Below, piece by piece: positions 53,584-62,741 of a stretch of 64,000 bases of DNA. Both the position numbers and the translations under genes were made by a program. The DNA comes from Variovorax paradoxus (lineage in GTDB: Bacteria; Pseudomonadota; Gammaproteobacteria; Burkholderiales; Burkholderiaceae_C), in contig NZ_CP091716.1 in the NCBI RefSeq assembly GCF_022009635.1, positions 4,857,501 through 4,921,500 of the forward strand, in the 5' to 3' direction. Within the stretch, counting starts at the first letter, position 1; the number at the start of each line of letters is the position of its first letter. The notes beneath the pieces were generated by a model. The model searched no databases. It had not been told where the DNA came from and worked only from the letters and a program-made list of their open reading frames with translations.

Positions 53584-55281
53584 ATGACCCACGACGAAAT
53601 CCTCGCCCAGTTCGGCCCTCGCGAAGCCATGGAATACGACGTGGTCGTGGTCGGTGGCGGCCCGGCCGGCCTCTCGACCGCGATCCGGCTCAAGCAGCTC
53701 GCAGCGCAGCACGAGAAAGAGATCTCGGTCGTGGTGCTCGAGAAGGGTTCGGAGCCCGGCGCGCACATCCTGTCGGGCGCCATCATGGACCCGCGCGCGC
53801 TCAACGAACTGCTGCCCGACTGGAAGGAGCTGGGCGCGCCGCTGAACCAGCCGGTCACCGACGACGCGATGGTGTTCCTGGGCGAAAAGGGCAGCCTGCG
53901 CACGCCCAACGCCTTCCTGCCGGCGTGCTTCCAGAACCACGGCAACTACATCATCAGCCTGGGCGCCTTCACCAAGTGGCTGGCGCAGCAGGCCGAGAAT
54001 CTCGGCGTCGAGATCTTCCCCGGCTTCCCGGCCGCCGAGGTGCTCTACAACGAGGACGGCTCGGTGCGCGGCGTGGCCACCGGCAACATGGGCATCGGCA
54101 AGGACGGCGAGCCGACCGAGAACTTCCAGCTCGGCATGGAGCTGCTGGGCAAGTACACCGTGTTCGCCGAAGGCGCGCGCGGCCACCTGGGCCGCCAGCT
54201 CATCGCCAAGTACAAGCTCGACGCCGGCAAGGACCCGCAGACCTACGGCCTGGGCGTGAAGGAAGTCTGGGAAATCGACCCCAAGCGCCATCAGCCCGGC
54301 TTCGTGCTGCACACCGCCGGCTGGCCCATGAAGAGCGACACCTACGGCGGCGCGTTCCTCTATCACATGGAGGACAACAAGGTCACCATGGGCTTCATCA
54401 CGGGCCTGGACTACAGCAACCCTTATCTGAGCCCGTTCGAGGAAATGCAGCGCTGGAAGCTGCACCCCAACATCCGCTGGTACCTGGAAGGCGACGAGGC
54501 CAAGGGGATCAAGCCCGCCAAGCGCATCGGCTACGGCGCGCGCGCCATCACCGCGGGCGGCCTCATGTCGCTGCCCAAGACGGTGTTCCCCGGCGGCGCG
54601 CTGGTCGGCTGCGAGGCCGGCTACCTCAACGTGAGCCGCATCAAGGGCAGCCACGCCGCCATCAAGACCGGCATGCTGTGCGCCGAGGCGGCCTTCGAGG
54701 CCGTGCAGGCCGGCCGCCAGCACGACGAACTCACCGCATACCCGGAAGCCTTCGAAAAGAGCTGGCTGCACACCGAGCTGAAGAAGGCGCGCAACTTCAA
54801 GGCGTGGTTCAAGAAGGGCCTGGGCGTCGCCACGCTCATGAACGGCATCGAGCAATGGCTGCTCAAGGGCAACATCCCCTGGACGCTGCGCCGCAACAAG
54901 GCCGACCACCTGTACCTGAAGCCTGCGTCCGAGTGCAAGCCCATCGTGTACCCCAAGCCCGACGGCAAGCTCACCTTCGACCGCCTCTCCAGCGTGTTCA
55001 TCAGCAACACCAACCATGAAGAGCAGCAGCCGGCCCACCTGACGCTGAAAGACCCGACGGTGCCGGTGAACATCAACCTCGAGAAGTTCGCCGGCCCCGA
55101 AAGCCGCTACTGCCCGGCCGGCGTGTACGAGTTCGTCGGCACCGACGACGGCAAGCAGCGCCTGCAGATCAACGCGCAGAACTGCGTGCACTGCAAGACC
55201 TGCGACATCAAGGACCCGACGCAGAACATCGTGTGGGTCACGCCCGAGGGCGGTGGCGGCCCGAACTACGTCGGCATGTAA
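53584..55281 (+). CDS. electron transfer flavoprotein-ubiquinone oxidoreductase
   Basis: 565 residues. Monotopic inner-membrane FAD and 4Fe-4S protein that passes electrons from ETF to ubiquinone. FAD motif VVVVGGGPAGLSTAIRLKQL near residue 20; SGAIMDPRALNELLPDW; the C-terminal ferredoxin-like cluster ligands SRYCPAGVYEFV and QNCVHCKTCDIKDPTQ. Start ATG 53584 (MTHDEILAQFGPREAME). It takes electrons from acyl-CoA dehydrogenases such as that at 1075. Ends before a strong terminator. Confidence 0.96.
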   Translation: MTHDEILAQFGPREAMEYDVVVVGGGPAGLSTAIRLKQLAAQHEKEISVVVLEKGSEPGAHILSGAIMDPRALNELLPDWKELGAPLNQPVTDDAMVFLGEKGSLRTPNAFLPACFQNHGNYIISLGAFTKWLAQQAENLGVEIFPGFPAAEVLYNEDGSVRGVATGNMGIGKDGEPTENFQLGMELLGKYTVFAEGARGHLGRQLIAKYKLDAGKDPQTYGLGVKEVWEIDPKRHQPGFVLHTAGWPMKSDTYGGAFLYHMEDNKVTMGFITGLDYSNPYLSPFEEMQRWKLHPNIRWYLEGDEAKGIKPAKRIGYGARAITAGGLMSLPKTVFPGGALVGCEAGYLNVSRIKGSHAAIKTGMLCAEAAFEAVQAGRQHDELTAYPEAFEKSWLHTELKKARNFKAWFKKGLGVATLMNGIEQWLLKGNIPWTLRRNKADHLYLKPASECKPIVYPKPDGKLTFDRLSSVFISNTNHEEQQPAHLTLKDPTVPVNINLEKFAGPESRYCPAGVYEFVGTDDGKQRLQINAQNCVHCKTCDIKDPTQNIVWVTPEGGGGPNYVGM

Positions 55282-55302
55282 GAACGCCGCACAGGCCATC
55301 GG

Positions 55303-55327
55303 AAAGCCCTCTTCGGAGGGCTTTTTT
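55303..55327 (+). terminator. rho-independent terminator after ETF-QO
   Basis: AAGCCCTC (55304-55311), a TTCG tetraloop, GAGGGCTT (55316-55323) and a T-run to 55327. Eight-base stem with the stable UUCG loop, 22 bases past the stop. It also separates from the convergent unknown gene. Confidence 0.95.
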
Positions 55328-55341
55328 CTTGCGGCGTCCGC

Positions 55342-56421
55342 TCAGGCAAGGTAGGCAGCCACCTCGCCCGGTGTGAGGAAGCGCACGAGCGACACGTGCG
55401 CGTTCTGCTCCGAGTGGAGCACCTGGTCGAAGCCGTTCCAGCTGCGGCCGGGCTTGTCTGGCGTGTCCAGCGCCACGAGCACCAGGCGCCCCTGCCTGCG
55501 GGCGTTCTCGCGCAGCGTGCCCTCGCCCCAGGACCACGCCATGCGGTCGACCAGTTCGCCGTTCTTGAAGGCATGGGCCTGCAGCCAGAGGTATTCGGCG
55601 GCATCGCTGTCGCGAGGCTCTCCTTCTTCGTCCGCGTCCGCCTCGCCCGTGGCCGGCTGGATGCCAAGCGCATCCGCATGCTCCCGCATCAGCGCCTGCA
55701 GGAGCGAGAACGCATGGAAGTTGTTGTTGACGGCATGCGCCTTCACCAGCATGCCGGCACGCGACGTGGGCAGCAGCACCACCAGTTCGTCCTCGTAGGC
55801 CAACTGGGCGGCGCTGCGAATGAAGTGCAGGCCGTCGAACGGCAGGGAGTCGTTCACGGCCATCGCATCGATGCGCGCCACCAGCTCGCCGTCGGCCAGC
55901 AGCGCACGGTGGTTGCGCACGTCGCGCATGAGCATGGCCATCAGCGGAAGCACCAACAGATCGACCGCCGCCTGGCGCGCCTCGACCTCGAAGCGCCGGG
56001 GCGCGGGCAGTGCGCCGAGCGCCGCATTGGCCGCCTCCCATTCGGCGAGGTCGGGGTCTTCTTCCTCGGAATCCTCTTCTTCCTGCGGCTCCGCCGCGCA
56101 GAAGGGTTCGAGCGACACGAGCAGTTCGTCCATGAGCCTGAGGGCGGCGCCGAAAAGCAGGCGCGGATCGGCCCCGTCCTCCACGAGCGCGCCGCAGAAC
56201 AAGGCCAGCAGCGCGGCCCGGTGCGGATGCAGGACGGGCAGTTGCTCGGCGGCCAGCCGCAGCACCTCGTCCTTGGCGGGGCCCTTCTCATTCACCACGG
56301 AGAGGTAGAAACCCCTGACCTCCTCGCGCGAGAAGAAAGAGGACTGGGTATCGAGGTCGGCATCGCCGAGCACCGGCTGCCGCAGCGTTTCCAGGAAATC
56401 GGATGGGAGCGTTGTCGTCAT
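55342..56421 (-). CDS. unknown acidic cytoplasmic protein
   Basis: 359 residues, no signal peptide or membrane segment. Begins MTTTLPSDFLETLRQPVLGD, with an acidic run (EEEDSEEEDPDLAE, about 115-130) and a second acidic stretch (GEADADEEGEPRDSD, about 257-271). The rest is mixed helix/strand with HIRNHRALLADGELVARID-like and LQAHAFKNGELVDRMAWSWG segments. I recognise no family. Start ATG 56421; codon use is like the neighbours, so not obviously acquired. Downstream of a small membrane protein by 27 bases on the same strand. Confidence 0.75.
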   Translation of the reverse strand: MTTTLPSDFLETLRQPVLGDADLDTQSSFFSREEVRGFYLSVVNEKGPAKDEVLRLAAEQLPVLHPHRAALLALFCGALVEDGADPRLLFGAALRLMDELLVSLEPFCAAEPQEEEDSEEEDPDLAEWEAANAALGALPAPRRFEVEARQAAVDLLVLPLMAMLMRDVRNHRALLADGELVARIDAMAVNDSLPFDGLHFIRSAAQLAYEDELVVLLPTSRAGMLVKAHAVNNNFHAFSLLQALMREHADALGIQPATGEADADEEGEPRDSDAAEYLWLQAHAFKNGELVDRMAWSWGEGTLRENARRQGRLVLVALDTPDKPGRSWNGFDQVLHSEQNAHVSLVRFLTPGEVAAYLA

Positions 56422-56448
56422 GGCCGCCGTTTTTACAGGACTTCCATT

Positions 56449-56685
56449 TCACGGCCGAACGAACTTGCGCGCGATCAGCCCGGCGACGAGCGCTCCGGCG
56501 ATGGCGCCCGGCAGCGAGAAAGCCGGTCCGGCCAGCCCCGCAAGGGCTCCCACACATCCGCCCAGGAAGATCCAGGTCAACAGGGCCCGCCTGCGCCGGT
56601 AATGCGGCAAAGGCTTCTGGGCGAACATGCCGTTCGCCACGAGCCACGCAATGGCGATGAGCCACAAAACCACGACCGTGAACAT
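56449..56685 (-). CDS. small two-helix membrane protein
   Basis: 78 residues, start ATG 56685 preceded by AGGAGACG. Two hydrophobic helices (FTVVVLWLIAIAWLVANGMF; LLTWIFLGGCVGALAGLAGP plus FSLPGAIAGALVAGLIA) with a basic loop (HYRRRRALL) between. Function unknown. May share a transcript with the acidic protein gene. Confidence 0.7.
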   Translation of the reverse strand: MFTVVVLWLIAIAWLVANGMFAQKPLPHYRRRRALLTWIFLGGCVGALAGLAGPAFSLPGAIAGALVAGLIARKFVRP

Positions 56686-56780
56686 CCGGCGTCTCCTGTC
56701 GATGAAAGCCGCGTACCCGTCATCGAGCATGCCACATGCCCGGCCGCGCTTATTCTTGGATCTCAAAGGAGACAAGACCC

Positions 56781-57800
56781 ATGCACATCGTCATCACCGG
56801 CGGCGCCGGCTTTCTGGGCGCACGCCTCGCCCGCACGCTGTTGAAGCAAGGCAGCCTCGCGCTGGCCGGCGCACCGGCTCGCCCCATCGAACGCGTCACG
56901 CTGGTCGACCGCGCTGCCCCGCCGGCCGACCTCGCATCCGATGCTCGCATCAGCGCCATCACCGGCGACCTGAACGCGCAGCTCGCCGCCGATGCCGACG
57001 CCACGCCCTGGCGCGAGGCCGATGCCATCTTCCACCTGGCCGCCGCGGTGAGCGGCGAATGCGAGGCCGACTTCGACCTCGGCATGCGCAGCAACTTCGC
57101 GGCCACGCATGCACTGCTCGAAAAGGTGCGCACGCTCGGCACGAAGCCGGTGCTGGTGTTCTCCAGCTCGCTCGCCGTGTTCGGCGATTCGCCCGAGCAG
57201 CCGTTGCCCAAGGTCATCGAAGACCACACGCTGCCCACGCCGCAGACCAGCTACGGCATCCAGAAGTTCATCGGCGAACAGCTGGTGGCCGATTTCACGC
57301 GCAAGGGTTTCGTGCGCGGGCGCAGCGTGCGGCTCATGACGGTGAGCGTGCGGCCGGGCAAGCCGAACGGCGCGGCTTCGGGTTTCTTCAGCGGCATGGT
57401 GCGCGAGCCGCTGGCTGGCCTGCGCGCCGCCTGCCCGGTGCCCGACGCCACGCCTGTCGCCATCGCGTCACCCGCACGCACGGTCGAGGGAATCATCCGC
57501 GCCGCCGAGGCAAGCGACGCCGAATGGGGACCGCGCACCGCGCTCAACCTGCCCTCGCTCGCCACCACCGTGGGCGACATGGCGGCTGCGCTGGAGCGCG
57601 TGGCTGGCAAGGCGGCCACGGCCCTGCTCGACCGCACGCCCGATCCGGCCATCCAGCGCATCGTGAAGACCTGGCCCGGCCACTTCGAGACGGCGCGCGC
57701 GCGGGCGTTGGGGCTCACGGCCGACGAGAGCTTCGAGGCGGTGATTCGCGAATACGTCCGTGAAAATCCCGACGCCGTGAAGCTCCCGGTTGCTGCATAG
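56781..57800 (+). CDS. denD: D-erythronate dehydrogenase-type NAD epimerase family protein
   Basis: 339 residues. Extended SDR with TGGAGFLGARLARTLL (residues 6-21), Ser-Tyr-Lys site (SSSLAVFGD; SYGIQKFIGEQL with Tyr near 158) and FTRKGFVRGRSVRLMTVSVR. The opening MHIVITGGAGFLGARLART matches the DenD group, which oxidises D-erythronate to 2-keto-D-erythronate in C4 acid sugar catabolism. AAAGGAG precedes the ATG. It leads a TRAP transporter operon, consistent with acid-sugar uptake; otn/dtn kinase genes are not in the window. Confidence 0.82.
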   Translation: MHIVITGGAGFLGARLARTLLKQGSLALAGAPARPIERVTLVDRAAPPADLASDARISAITGDLNAQLAADADATPWREADAIFHLAAAVSGECEADFDLGMRSNFAATHALLEKVRTLGTKPVLVFSSSLAVFGDSPEQPLPKVIEDHTLPTPQTSYGIQKFIGEQLVADFTRKGFVRGRSVRLMTVSVRPGKPNGAASGFFSGMVREPLAGLRAACPVPDATPVAIASPARTVEGIIRAAEASDAEWGPRTALNLPSLATTVGDMAAALERVAGKAATALLDRTPDPAIQRIVKTWPGHFETARARALGLTADESFEAVIREYVRENPDAVKLPVAA

Positions 57801-57844
57801 TCCTTTGCGCCTGACGCATTCCTGACCAAACTCCCGGAGACAAC

Positions 57845-58813
57845 ATGAAATTCGGCCCCATCGCCGCCGCCTGCCTTTCGCTCGCCCTGAGCTCGGTCGC
57901 CTTTGCACAGACGACCATGAAGATCAGCATTTCGACTGCGCAGAACTCGCATCAGGGCGTCGCCATCGACACCTTCGCCAAGGAAGTCGAGAAGCGCACG
58001 GGGGGCCGCTACAAGGTGCAGACCTTCTACAACGGCTCGCTCGGCGGCGAGCGCGAGTCGATCGAGGCCGTGCAACTGGGCACGCAGGAGCTCGCGTTCT
58101 CGTCGACCGGCCCCGTTCCCAACTTCGTGCCCGAGACCAAGATCCTCGACGTGCCCTTCCTGTTTCGCGACAAGGCCCACGCGCGCGCGGTGCTCGACGG
58201 CCCGATCGGACAGGACATGCTGACCAAGTTCGACGCCAAGGGCTTCAAGGCGCTGGCATGGGCCGAGAACGGCTTTCGCCACATGACCAACAGCAAGCGC
58301 GACGTGAAGGCGCCCGAGGACCTGAAGGGCCTGAAGATGCGCACGATGGAAAACCCGGTGCACATCGCGGCCTACAAGGGCTTCGGCATCATCACGACGC
58401 CCATGGCCTTCCCTGAAGTGTTCACCGCGCTGCAGCAAGGCACGGTCGACGGCCAGGAGAACCCGTTGCCGGTCATCATCTCGGCCAAGTTCGACCAGGT
58501 GCAGAAGCACCTTTCGCTCACCGGCCACGTCTACTCGCCTTGCATCTTCGTGATGAACAAGGCCACGTTCGACAAGCTCAGCGCGGCCGACAAGCAGGCC
58601 TTCCTCGACGCAGCCAAGGAAGGCACCAAGGCCAACCGCGCACGCGTCGACGAAGACGACGCCAAGGGCGTGGCCGACCTGCGCGCCAAAGGCATGACCG
58701 TGGTCGACAACGTCGACAAGGCCAGGTTCGTCGCCGCGCTCGCGCCGGTCAACGCCCAGTTCGAGAAGGACTTCGGCAAGGCCAACCTCGACAAGATCCG
58801 CGACTACAAGTGA
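57845..58813 (+). CDS. TRAP transporter solute-binding subunit (DctP type)
   Basis: 322 residues, signal peptide (MKFGPIAAACLSLALSSVAF). DctP fold: SISTAQNSHQGVAIDTFAKE, FYNGSLGGERESIEAVQLGT, MENPVHIAAYKGFG with the carboxylate-binding Arg just before (KMRTMEN), ALQQGTVDGQENPLPVI. Binds an organic acid, probably an acid sugar given denD. Stop overlaps the small-permease GTG (GTGA). Confidence 0.93.
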   Translation: MKFGPIAAACLSLALSSVAFAQTTMKISISTAQNSHQGVAIDTFAKEVEKRTGGRYKVQTFYNGSLGGERESIEAVQLGTQELAFSSTGPVPNFVPETKILDVPFLFRDKAHARAVLDGPIGQDMLTKFDAKGFKALAWAENGFRHMTNSKRDVKAPEDLKGLKMRTMENPVHIAAYKGFGIITTPMAFPEVFTALQQGTVDGQENPLPVIISAKFDQVQKHLSLTGHVYSPCIFVMNKATFDKLSAADKQAFLDAAKEGTKANRARVDEDDAKGVADLRAKGMTVVDNVDKARFVAALAPVNAQFEKDFGKANLDKIRDYK

Positions 58814-59304
58814 AAGAAAAGTTCCTTGGCATCGAGCGCTGGACCACCGGCGCCTCGATGGTGGGGGCGTGCCTGATGCTCGTCATCGCGTCCGCCCTCG
58901 GTGTGTTCCAGATCGTGACGCGCTTCGTGCTGGAGCAGCCGGCCGAATGGAGCGAGATCCTGATCCGCGTGAGCCTCATCTGGATGGTATTCCTCGGCAT
59001 CCCCATGGCGTTTCGCCAGGGCGCGATGGTGAGCGTGGACGTTCTCTACCGCTGGAGCCCGCCACGCGTGCGCCGCGTGCTCGACGCGGTGGTGAGCGTC
59101 GCCGCGCTCACGCTGATGCTGATCGTGCTGTGGTGGGGCTGGGACTACGCCATGCGCGGACGCGTGCAGTCGATGGCCGGCCTTGAAAGCATCTCGATGG
59201 TGTGGGCTTACCTGGCGCTGCCGGTCGGCTCCGTTTTCTGCCTCTTCGGCATTGCCGGCAATTACCTCGACCCGAAGCGGCTCGAATTGGAGACCGCGCA
59301 ATGA
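58810..59304 (+). CDS. TRAP transporter small membrane subunit (DctQ type)
   Basis: 164 residues, four helices (SMVGACLMLVIASALGVFQI; ILIRVSLIWMVFLGIPMAFR; VVSVAALTLMLIVLWWGWDY; MVWAYLALPVGSVFCLFGIA) with the usual GAMVSVDVL region. GTG 58810 start overlapping the preceding stop; next ATG 58858 would cut the first helix. Overlaps dctM by ATGA. Confidence 0.92.
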   Translation: MKEKFLGIERWTTGASMVGACLMLVIASALGVFQIVTRFVLEQPAEWSEILIRVSLIWMVFLGIPMAFRQGAMVSVDVLYRWSPPRVRRVLDAVVSVAALTLMLIVLWWGWDYAMRGRVQSMAGLESISMVWAYLALPVGSVFCLFGIAGNYLDPKRLELETAQ

Positions 59305-60578
59305 GCGTCGTGATGGTTGCGACGATGGTGCTCTGCTTTGCACTGTCGATCTCGGTGGCTGTTTCCATCGGGCTGGCGTCGATCCTGGGCATTCAGGTCA
59401 CGAACGCCAACATGCTGATCTCCGTGAAGGAGATGTTCAACTCGATCAACAAGTTTCCGCTGGCGGCCATTCCGTTCTTCATACTGGCCGGCAACCTGAT
59501 GGAAACCGGCGGCATCTCGCGGCGGCTGGTGGAGTTCGCCAAGAGCATCGTGGGCGGCGTGCAGGGCGGCCTGCCGATGACCTGCGTGCTCACCTGCATG
59601 ATCTTCGCGGCGGTGTCGGGCTCGTCGGTGGCAACCACCTTCGCGATCGGCGCCATCCTGATCCCGGCGCTCATCAAGCACGGCTACCCCACCTCGTACG
59701 CGGCGGCCCTGCAGGCTACCAGCGCGGAGCTGGGCGTGATCATTCCGCCGTCGATCCCGATGATCCTGTACGGCGTGAGCGCCGAAGTCTCCATCGGCGA
59801 GCTGTTCATCGCGGGCTTCGGCCCCGGCATCCTGATCAGCCTGGCGCTGATGCTCTTCGTGTGGGTCTACTGCAAGTGGAAGGGCTGGGGCAAGAACGAC
59901 GGCGAAGGCCGCATGCCCTTCGGCCGCGCCCTCTGGCAGGCGGGCTGGGCGCTGCTGATGCCGGTGATCATCCTCGGCGGCATCTACGGCGGCGTCTTCA
60001 CGCCCACGGAGGCCTCTGCGGTGGCGGTGTTCTATGCGCTGGTGGTGGGCATGGTGATCTACCGCGAGATCAAGCTGAAGGACCTGTACGTCATCTTGCG
60101 CAAGTCGGTGATGTCGTCGGCGGTGATCATGTTCATCATCGCCAACGCGGGGCTGTTCGCGTTCCTGATCACCCGCGCGGGCGTACCCGACGCCATCGGG
60201 CACTGGCTGCAGCAGGTGCTGCAATCGCCAGCGATGTTCCTGCTGGGCGTGAACGCGGCGCTGTTCGTGATCGGCATGTTCATCGAGACCAGCGCGGCCA
60301 TCATCGTGCTGGCGCCGATCCTGGCGCCGGTGGCGGTGCATTTCGGCATCGACCCGGTGCACTTCGGACTGATCATGGTGGTGAACCTTGCCCTGGGCAT
60401 GATCACCCCGCCCTTCGGCGTGAACCTGTTCGCGGCCTGCACGGTGGCGCGAATATCGCTGGACCGCATCGTGCGGCACCTGGTGCCCTTCGTGCTGGTG
60501 ATCATGGCGTGCCTGATGGTGATCACCTACGTGCCCTGGGTCTCGCTGGCGCTGCGGGACCTGGTCTACGCCAGGTAG
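59301..60578 (+). CDS. TRAP transporter large membrane subunit (DctM type)
   Basis: 425 residues, about 12 helices. IPFFILAGNLMETGGISRRL, TCMIFAAVSGSSVATTFAIG, LGVIIPPSIPMILYGVSAEV and LGMITPPFGVNLFAACTVAR are DctM motifs. Sodium-coupled import with the two previous gene products. Its 3-prime end overlaps the convergent AraC gene by 13 bases. Confidence 0.94.
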   Translation: MSVVMVATMVLCFALSISVAVSIGLASILGIQVTNANMLISVKEMFNSINKFPLAAIPFFILAGNLMETGGISRRLVEFAKSIVGGVQGGLPMTCVLTCMIFAAVSGSSVATTFAIGAILIPALIKHGYPTSYAAALQATSAELGVIIPPSIPMILYGVSAEVSIGELFIAGFGPGILISLALMLFVWVYCKWKGWGKNDGEGRMPFGRALWQAGWALLMPVIILGGIYGGVFTPTEASAVAVFYALVVGMVIYREIKLKDLYVILRKSVMSSAVIMFIIANAGLFAFLITRAGVPDAIGHWLQQVLQSPAMFLLGVNAALFVIGMFIETSAAIIVLAPILAPVAVHFGIDPVHFGLIMVVNLALGMITPPFGVNLFAACTVARISLDRIVRHLVPFVLVIMACLMVITYVPWVSLALRDLVYAR

Positions 60579-61354
60579 TCCCGTCCAAGGTACTGGCTGG
60601 GCGGCACGCCCAGCGTGCGGCGGAACATGGCGGTGAAGGCGCTCGGGCTCTCGTAGCCGTGCGCCAGCGCCACCTCCAGGATCGACGCGCCCGCCGCCAG
60701 CTGCGGCAGGCTCAGCAGCAGCCTTGCCTGTCGGCACCAGGCGCCGAAATTCATGCCCGTCTCGCGCTGGAACAGGCGCGCGAGGGTGCGGGTGTTCATG
60801 TGCAGGCGCAGCGCCCAGTCGTCCAGCGTGGCGGGCAGAGACGGGTCGCGCACCAGCTCTTCGCACAGCACGGCCAGGCGGGCATGGCGCGGCATCGGCA
60901 CATGCAGCGAGAGCACGGGCGCGGCCTGGATCTCGTCGAGGATCAGCTCCATCACCCGCTCGTCGCGCCCGCCCGGCGCGTAGTCCAGCGGCAGCGCCAC
61001 GGCGGTGACGATCAGCTCCCGCAGCAGCGCGCCGACATGAATGACGCGGCATTCGGCGCCCAGGTCCGCGCGCGTGCCGGGCTCGACGAACACGGTGCGC
61101 ATCTTCACCTCGCCGGCCATGCGGATCTGGTGCTCCATGCCGGCCGGCACCCACACGCCGCGCCCGGTCGGCACCACCCAGCTGCCGGCCACGGCGCTCA
61201 CCAGCATCACGCCCGAAATCGCATGGATCAGCTGCCCGCGCCGGTGCGTGTGCGGCGGTATGAAGGCGTCGCCGGCGGGGTCGGTCGCCAGCACCGCCAC
61301 GGCGCGCGGGGTCGACTCGCCCTCTTCGGGGCGCAGGTTGATTGCTTTGTCCAT
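60566..61354 (-). CDS. AraC family regulator with cupin sensor
   Basis: 262 residues. N-terminal cupin (IPPHTHRRGQLIHAISGVML; VWVPAGMEHQIRMAG) and C-terminal double HTH (LDDWALRLHMNTRTLARLFQ; ILEVALAHGYESPSAFTAMF; RRTLGVPPSQYLGRDYL). Start ATG 61354 (MDKAINLRPEEGE); ATG 61390 has no better ribosome site. Divergent from the MFS exporter gene by 91 bases, the likely target. Confidence 0.9.
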   Translation of the reverse strand: MDKAINLRPEEGESTPRAVAVLATDPAGDAFIPPHTHRRGQLIHAISGVMLVSAVAGSWVVPTGRGVWVPAGMEHQIRMAGEVKMRTVFVEPGTRADLGAECRVIHVGALLRELIVTAVALPLDYAPGGRDERVMELILDEIQAAPVLSLHVPMPRHARLAVLCEELVRDPSLPATLDDWALRLHMNTRTLARLFQRETGMNFGAWCRQARLLLSLPQLAAGASILEVALAHGYESPSAFTAMFRRTLGVPPSQYLGRDYLA

Positions 61355-61445
61355 TTCTCGACGATGCTTGTTGATTCGTAGCCAGAACATCTTCTCATGG
61401 CTTCCTACGATGCTTTTTTCTCAAGGAAACGAAAGAAGCGATCGA

Positions 61446-62639
61446 ATGAACAAGCGCCGACTCGGGTTGCTCACCGGCACCCATGCCGTCAATGACCTCT
61501 ACCAGGGCCTCGTGCCCGCCCTGCTGCCGTTCATGGTGCTGGAACGCGGCTACAGCTACACCGCGGTAGCCGGCCTGATGCTCGCAGCCACCGGCCTGTC
61601 GAGCGTGGTGCAGCCGCTGTTCGGCCTGTATGCCGACCGCCATCCGCGCGGCTGGCTGGTGCCCACCGGCTTCCTGGTGGCCGCGCTGGGCGTGGTGCTG
61701 GCGGGCCTGAGCCAGAGCTATCTGCTGACCTGGATCGCGATGGTGCTGTGCGGGCTGGGCATCGCGGCCTACCACCCGCCGGCCACCGTGGCGGCACGCG
61801 CGGCGGGCGGTGCGTCGCAGAAGGCGATGAGCGTGTTTTCCGTGGGCGGCACCATCGGCGCGTCGTTCGCGCCGGTGCTGGCGGCCACCGTGGTGGGCGG
61901 CGGCAGCCTGTCGCGCAGCTACCTGCTGGGCGTGCCCGCGCTGGCGATGGGCGTCGTGTGGATGGTCGCGAACGCCGGCAGCGGCGCGGCCTCCGCCGCC
62001 AGCGCTGCAGCCGCTGCGCGCAAGGCCGGCGGCCAGGTGCTGAAGCCGCACAACGACTGGCGCGCCTTCAGCCTGCTGGTCTTGACCATCATCGGCTGGT
62101 CGATCCCGTACGTGACGGTGCTGTCGATGCTGTCGCTGCGCATCACCCGCGACCTGCACGGCACCGCCTTCCAGGGCGCCGCGGCACTGACCTCGTTCAC
62201 CGCCGCGGGCGCCGTGGGCACGCTGCTCGGCGGCTGGCTCGGCGACCGCATCGGCCGCATGGGCACGATCCGCGCCGGCTACCTGTTCGCCCTGCCTTCG
62301 CTCGCGGGCGTGGTGCTTGCGCCGAACGCAGGCTGGGCGCTCGCCTGCACCGCGCTGCTCGGCATGTGCATGTTCCTGCCCTTCGCCGCGCAGGTGACGC
62401 TGGCGCAGGACTACCTGCCGCGCAACCCGGCCACGGCCAGCGGCATCACGCTGGGGTTGGCGCTGTCGGTGGGCGGGCTGGTGTCGCCGCTGTTCGGCAT
62501 GCTGTCGGATGCGCGGGGCCTCGGCGTCACGCTCACGGCGGTGCTGTGCGTGCTCTGCGTCGCGACGGTGCTGGCACTGAGGCTGCGCAACCGGTCGATG
62601 CAGGCAATGCCCGCTGAAGTGGAAGGCGCAGCCGCCTGA
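61446..62639 (+). CDS. Fsr-like MFS transporter
   Basis: 397 residues, 12 helices. TGTHAVNDLYQGLVPALLPF (the ND motif of the fosmidomycin-resistance Fsr group), GLYADRHPRGWLVPTGFLVA, GIAAYHPPATVAARAAGG and VTLAQDYLPRNPATASGITL. Inner-membrane drug or metabolite export. Start ATG 61446. The central loop is Ala/Ser-rich (SGAASAASAAAAARK). Controlled, by inference, by the divergent AraC regulator. Confidence 0.9.
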   Translation: MNKRRLGLLTGTHAVNDLYQGLVPALLPFMVLERGYSYTAVAGLMLAATGLSSVVQPLFGLYADRHPRGWLVPTGFLVAALGVVLAGLSQSYLLTWIAMVLCGLGIAAYHPPATVAARAAGGASQKAMSVFSVGGTIGASFAPVLAATVVGGGSLSRSYLLGVPALAMGVVWMVANAGSGAASAASAAAAARKAGGQVLKPHNDWRAFSLLVLTIIGWSIPYVTVLSMLSLRITRDLHGTAFQGAAALTSFTAAGAVGTLLGGWLGDRIGRMGTIRAGYLFALPSLAGVVLAPNAGWALACTALLGMCMFLPFAAQVTLAQDYLPRNPATASGITLGLALSVGGLVSPLFGMLSDARGLGVTLTAVLCVLCVATVLALRLRNRSMQAMPAEVEGAAA

Positions 62640-62741
62640 GCGGTGGTCTGTGCGGCGGTCTGCGCGGCGCGGGTTCGTTCACTGCCAGAATCGGCGTCGG
62701 ATTCGACCGACGCCTAAAACTGACAAAGAGGGAACCGCGCC

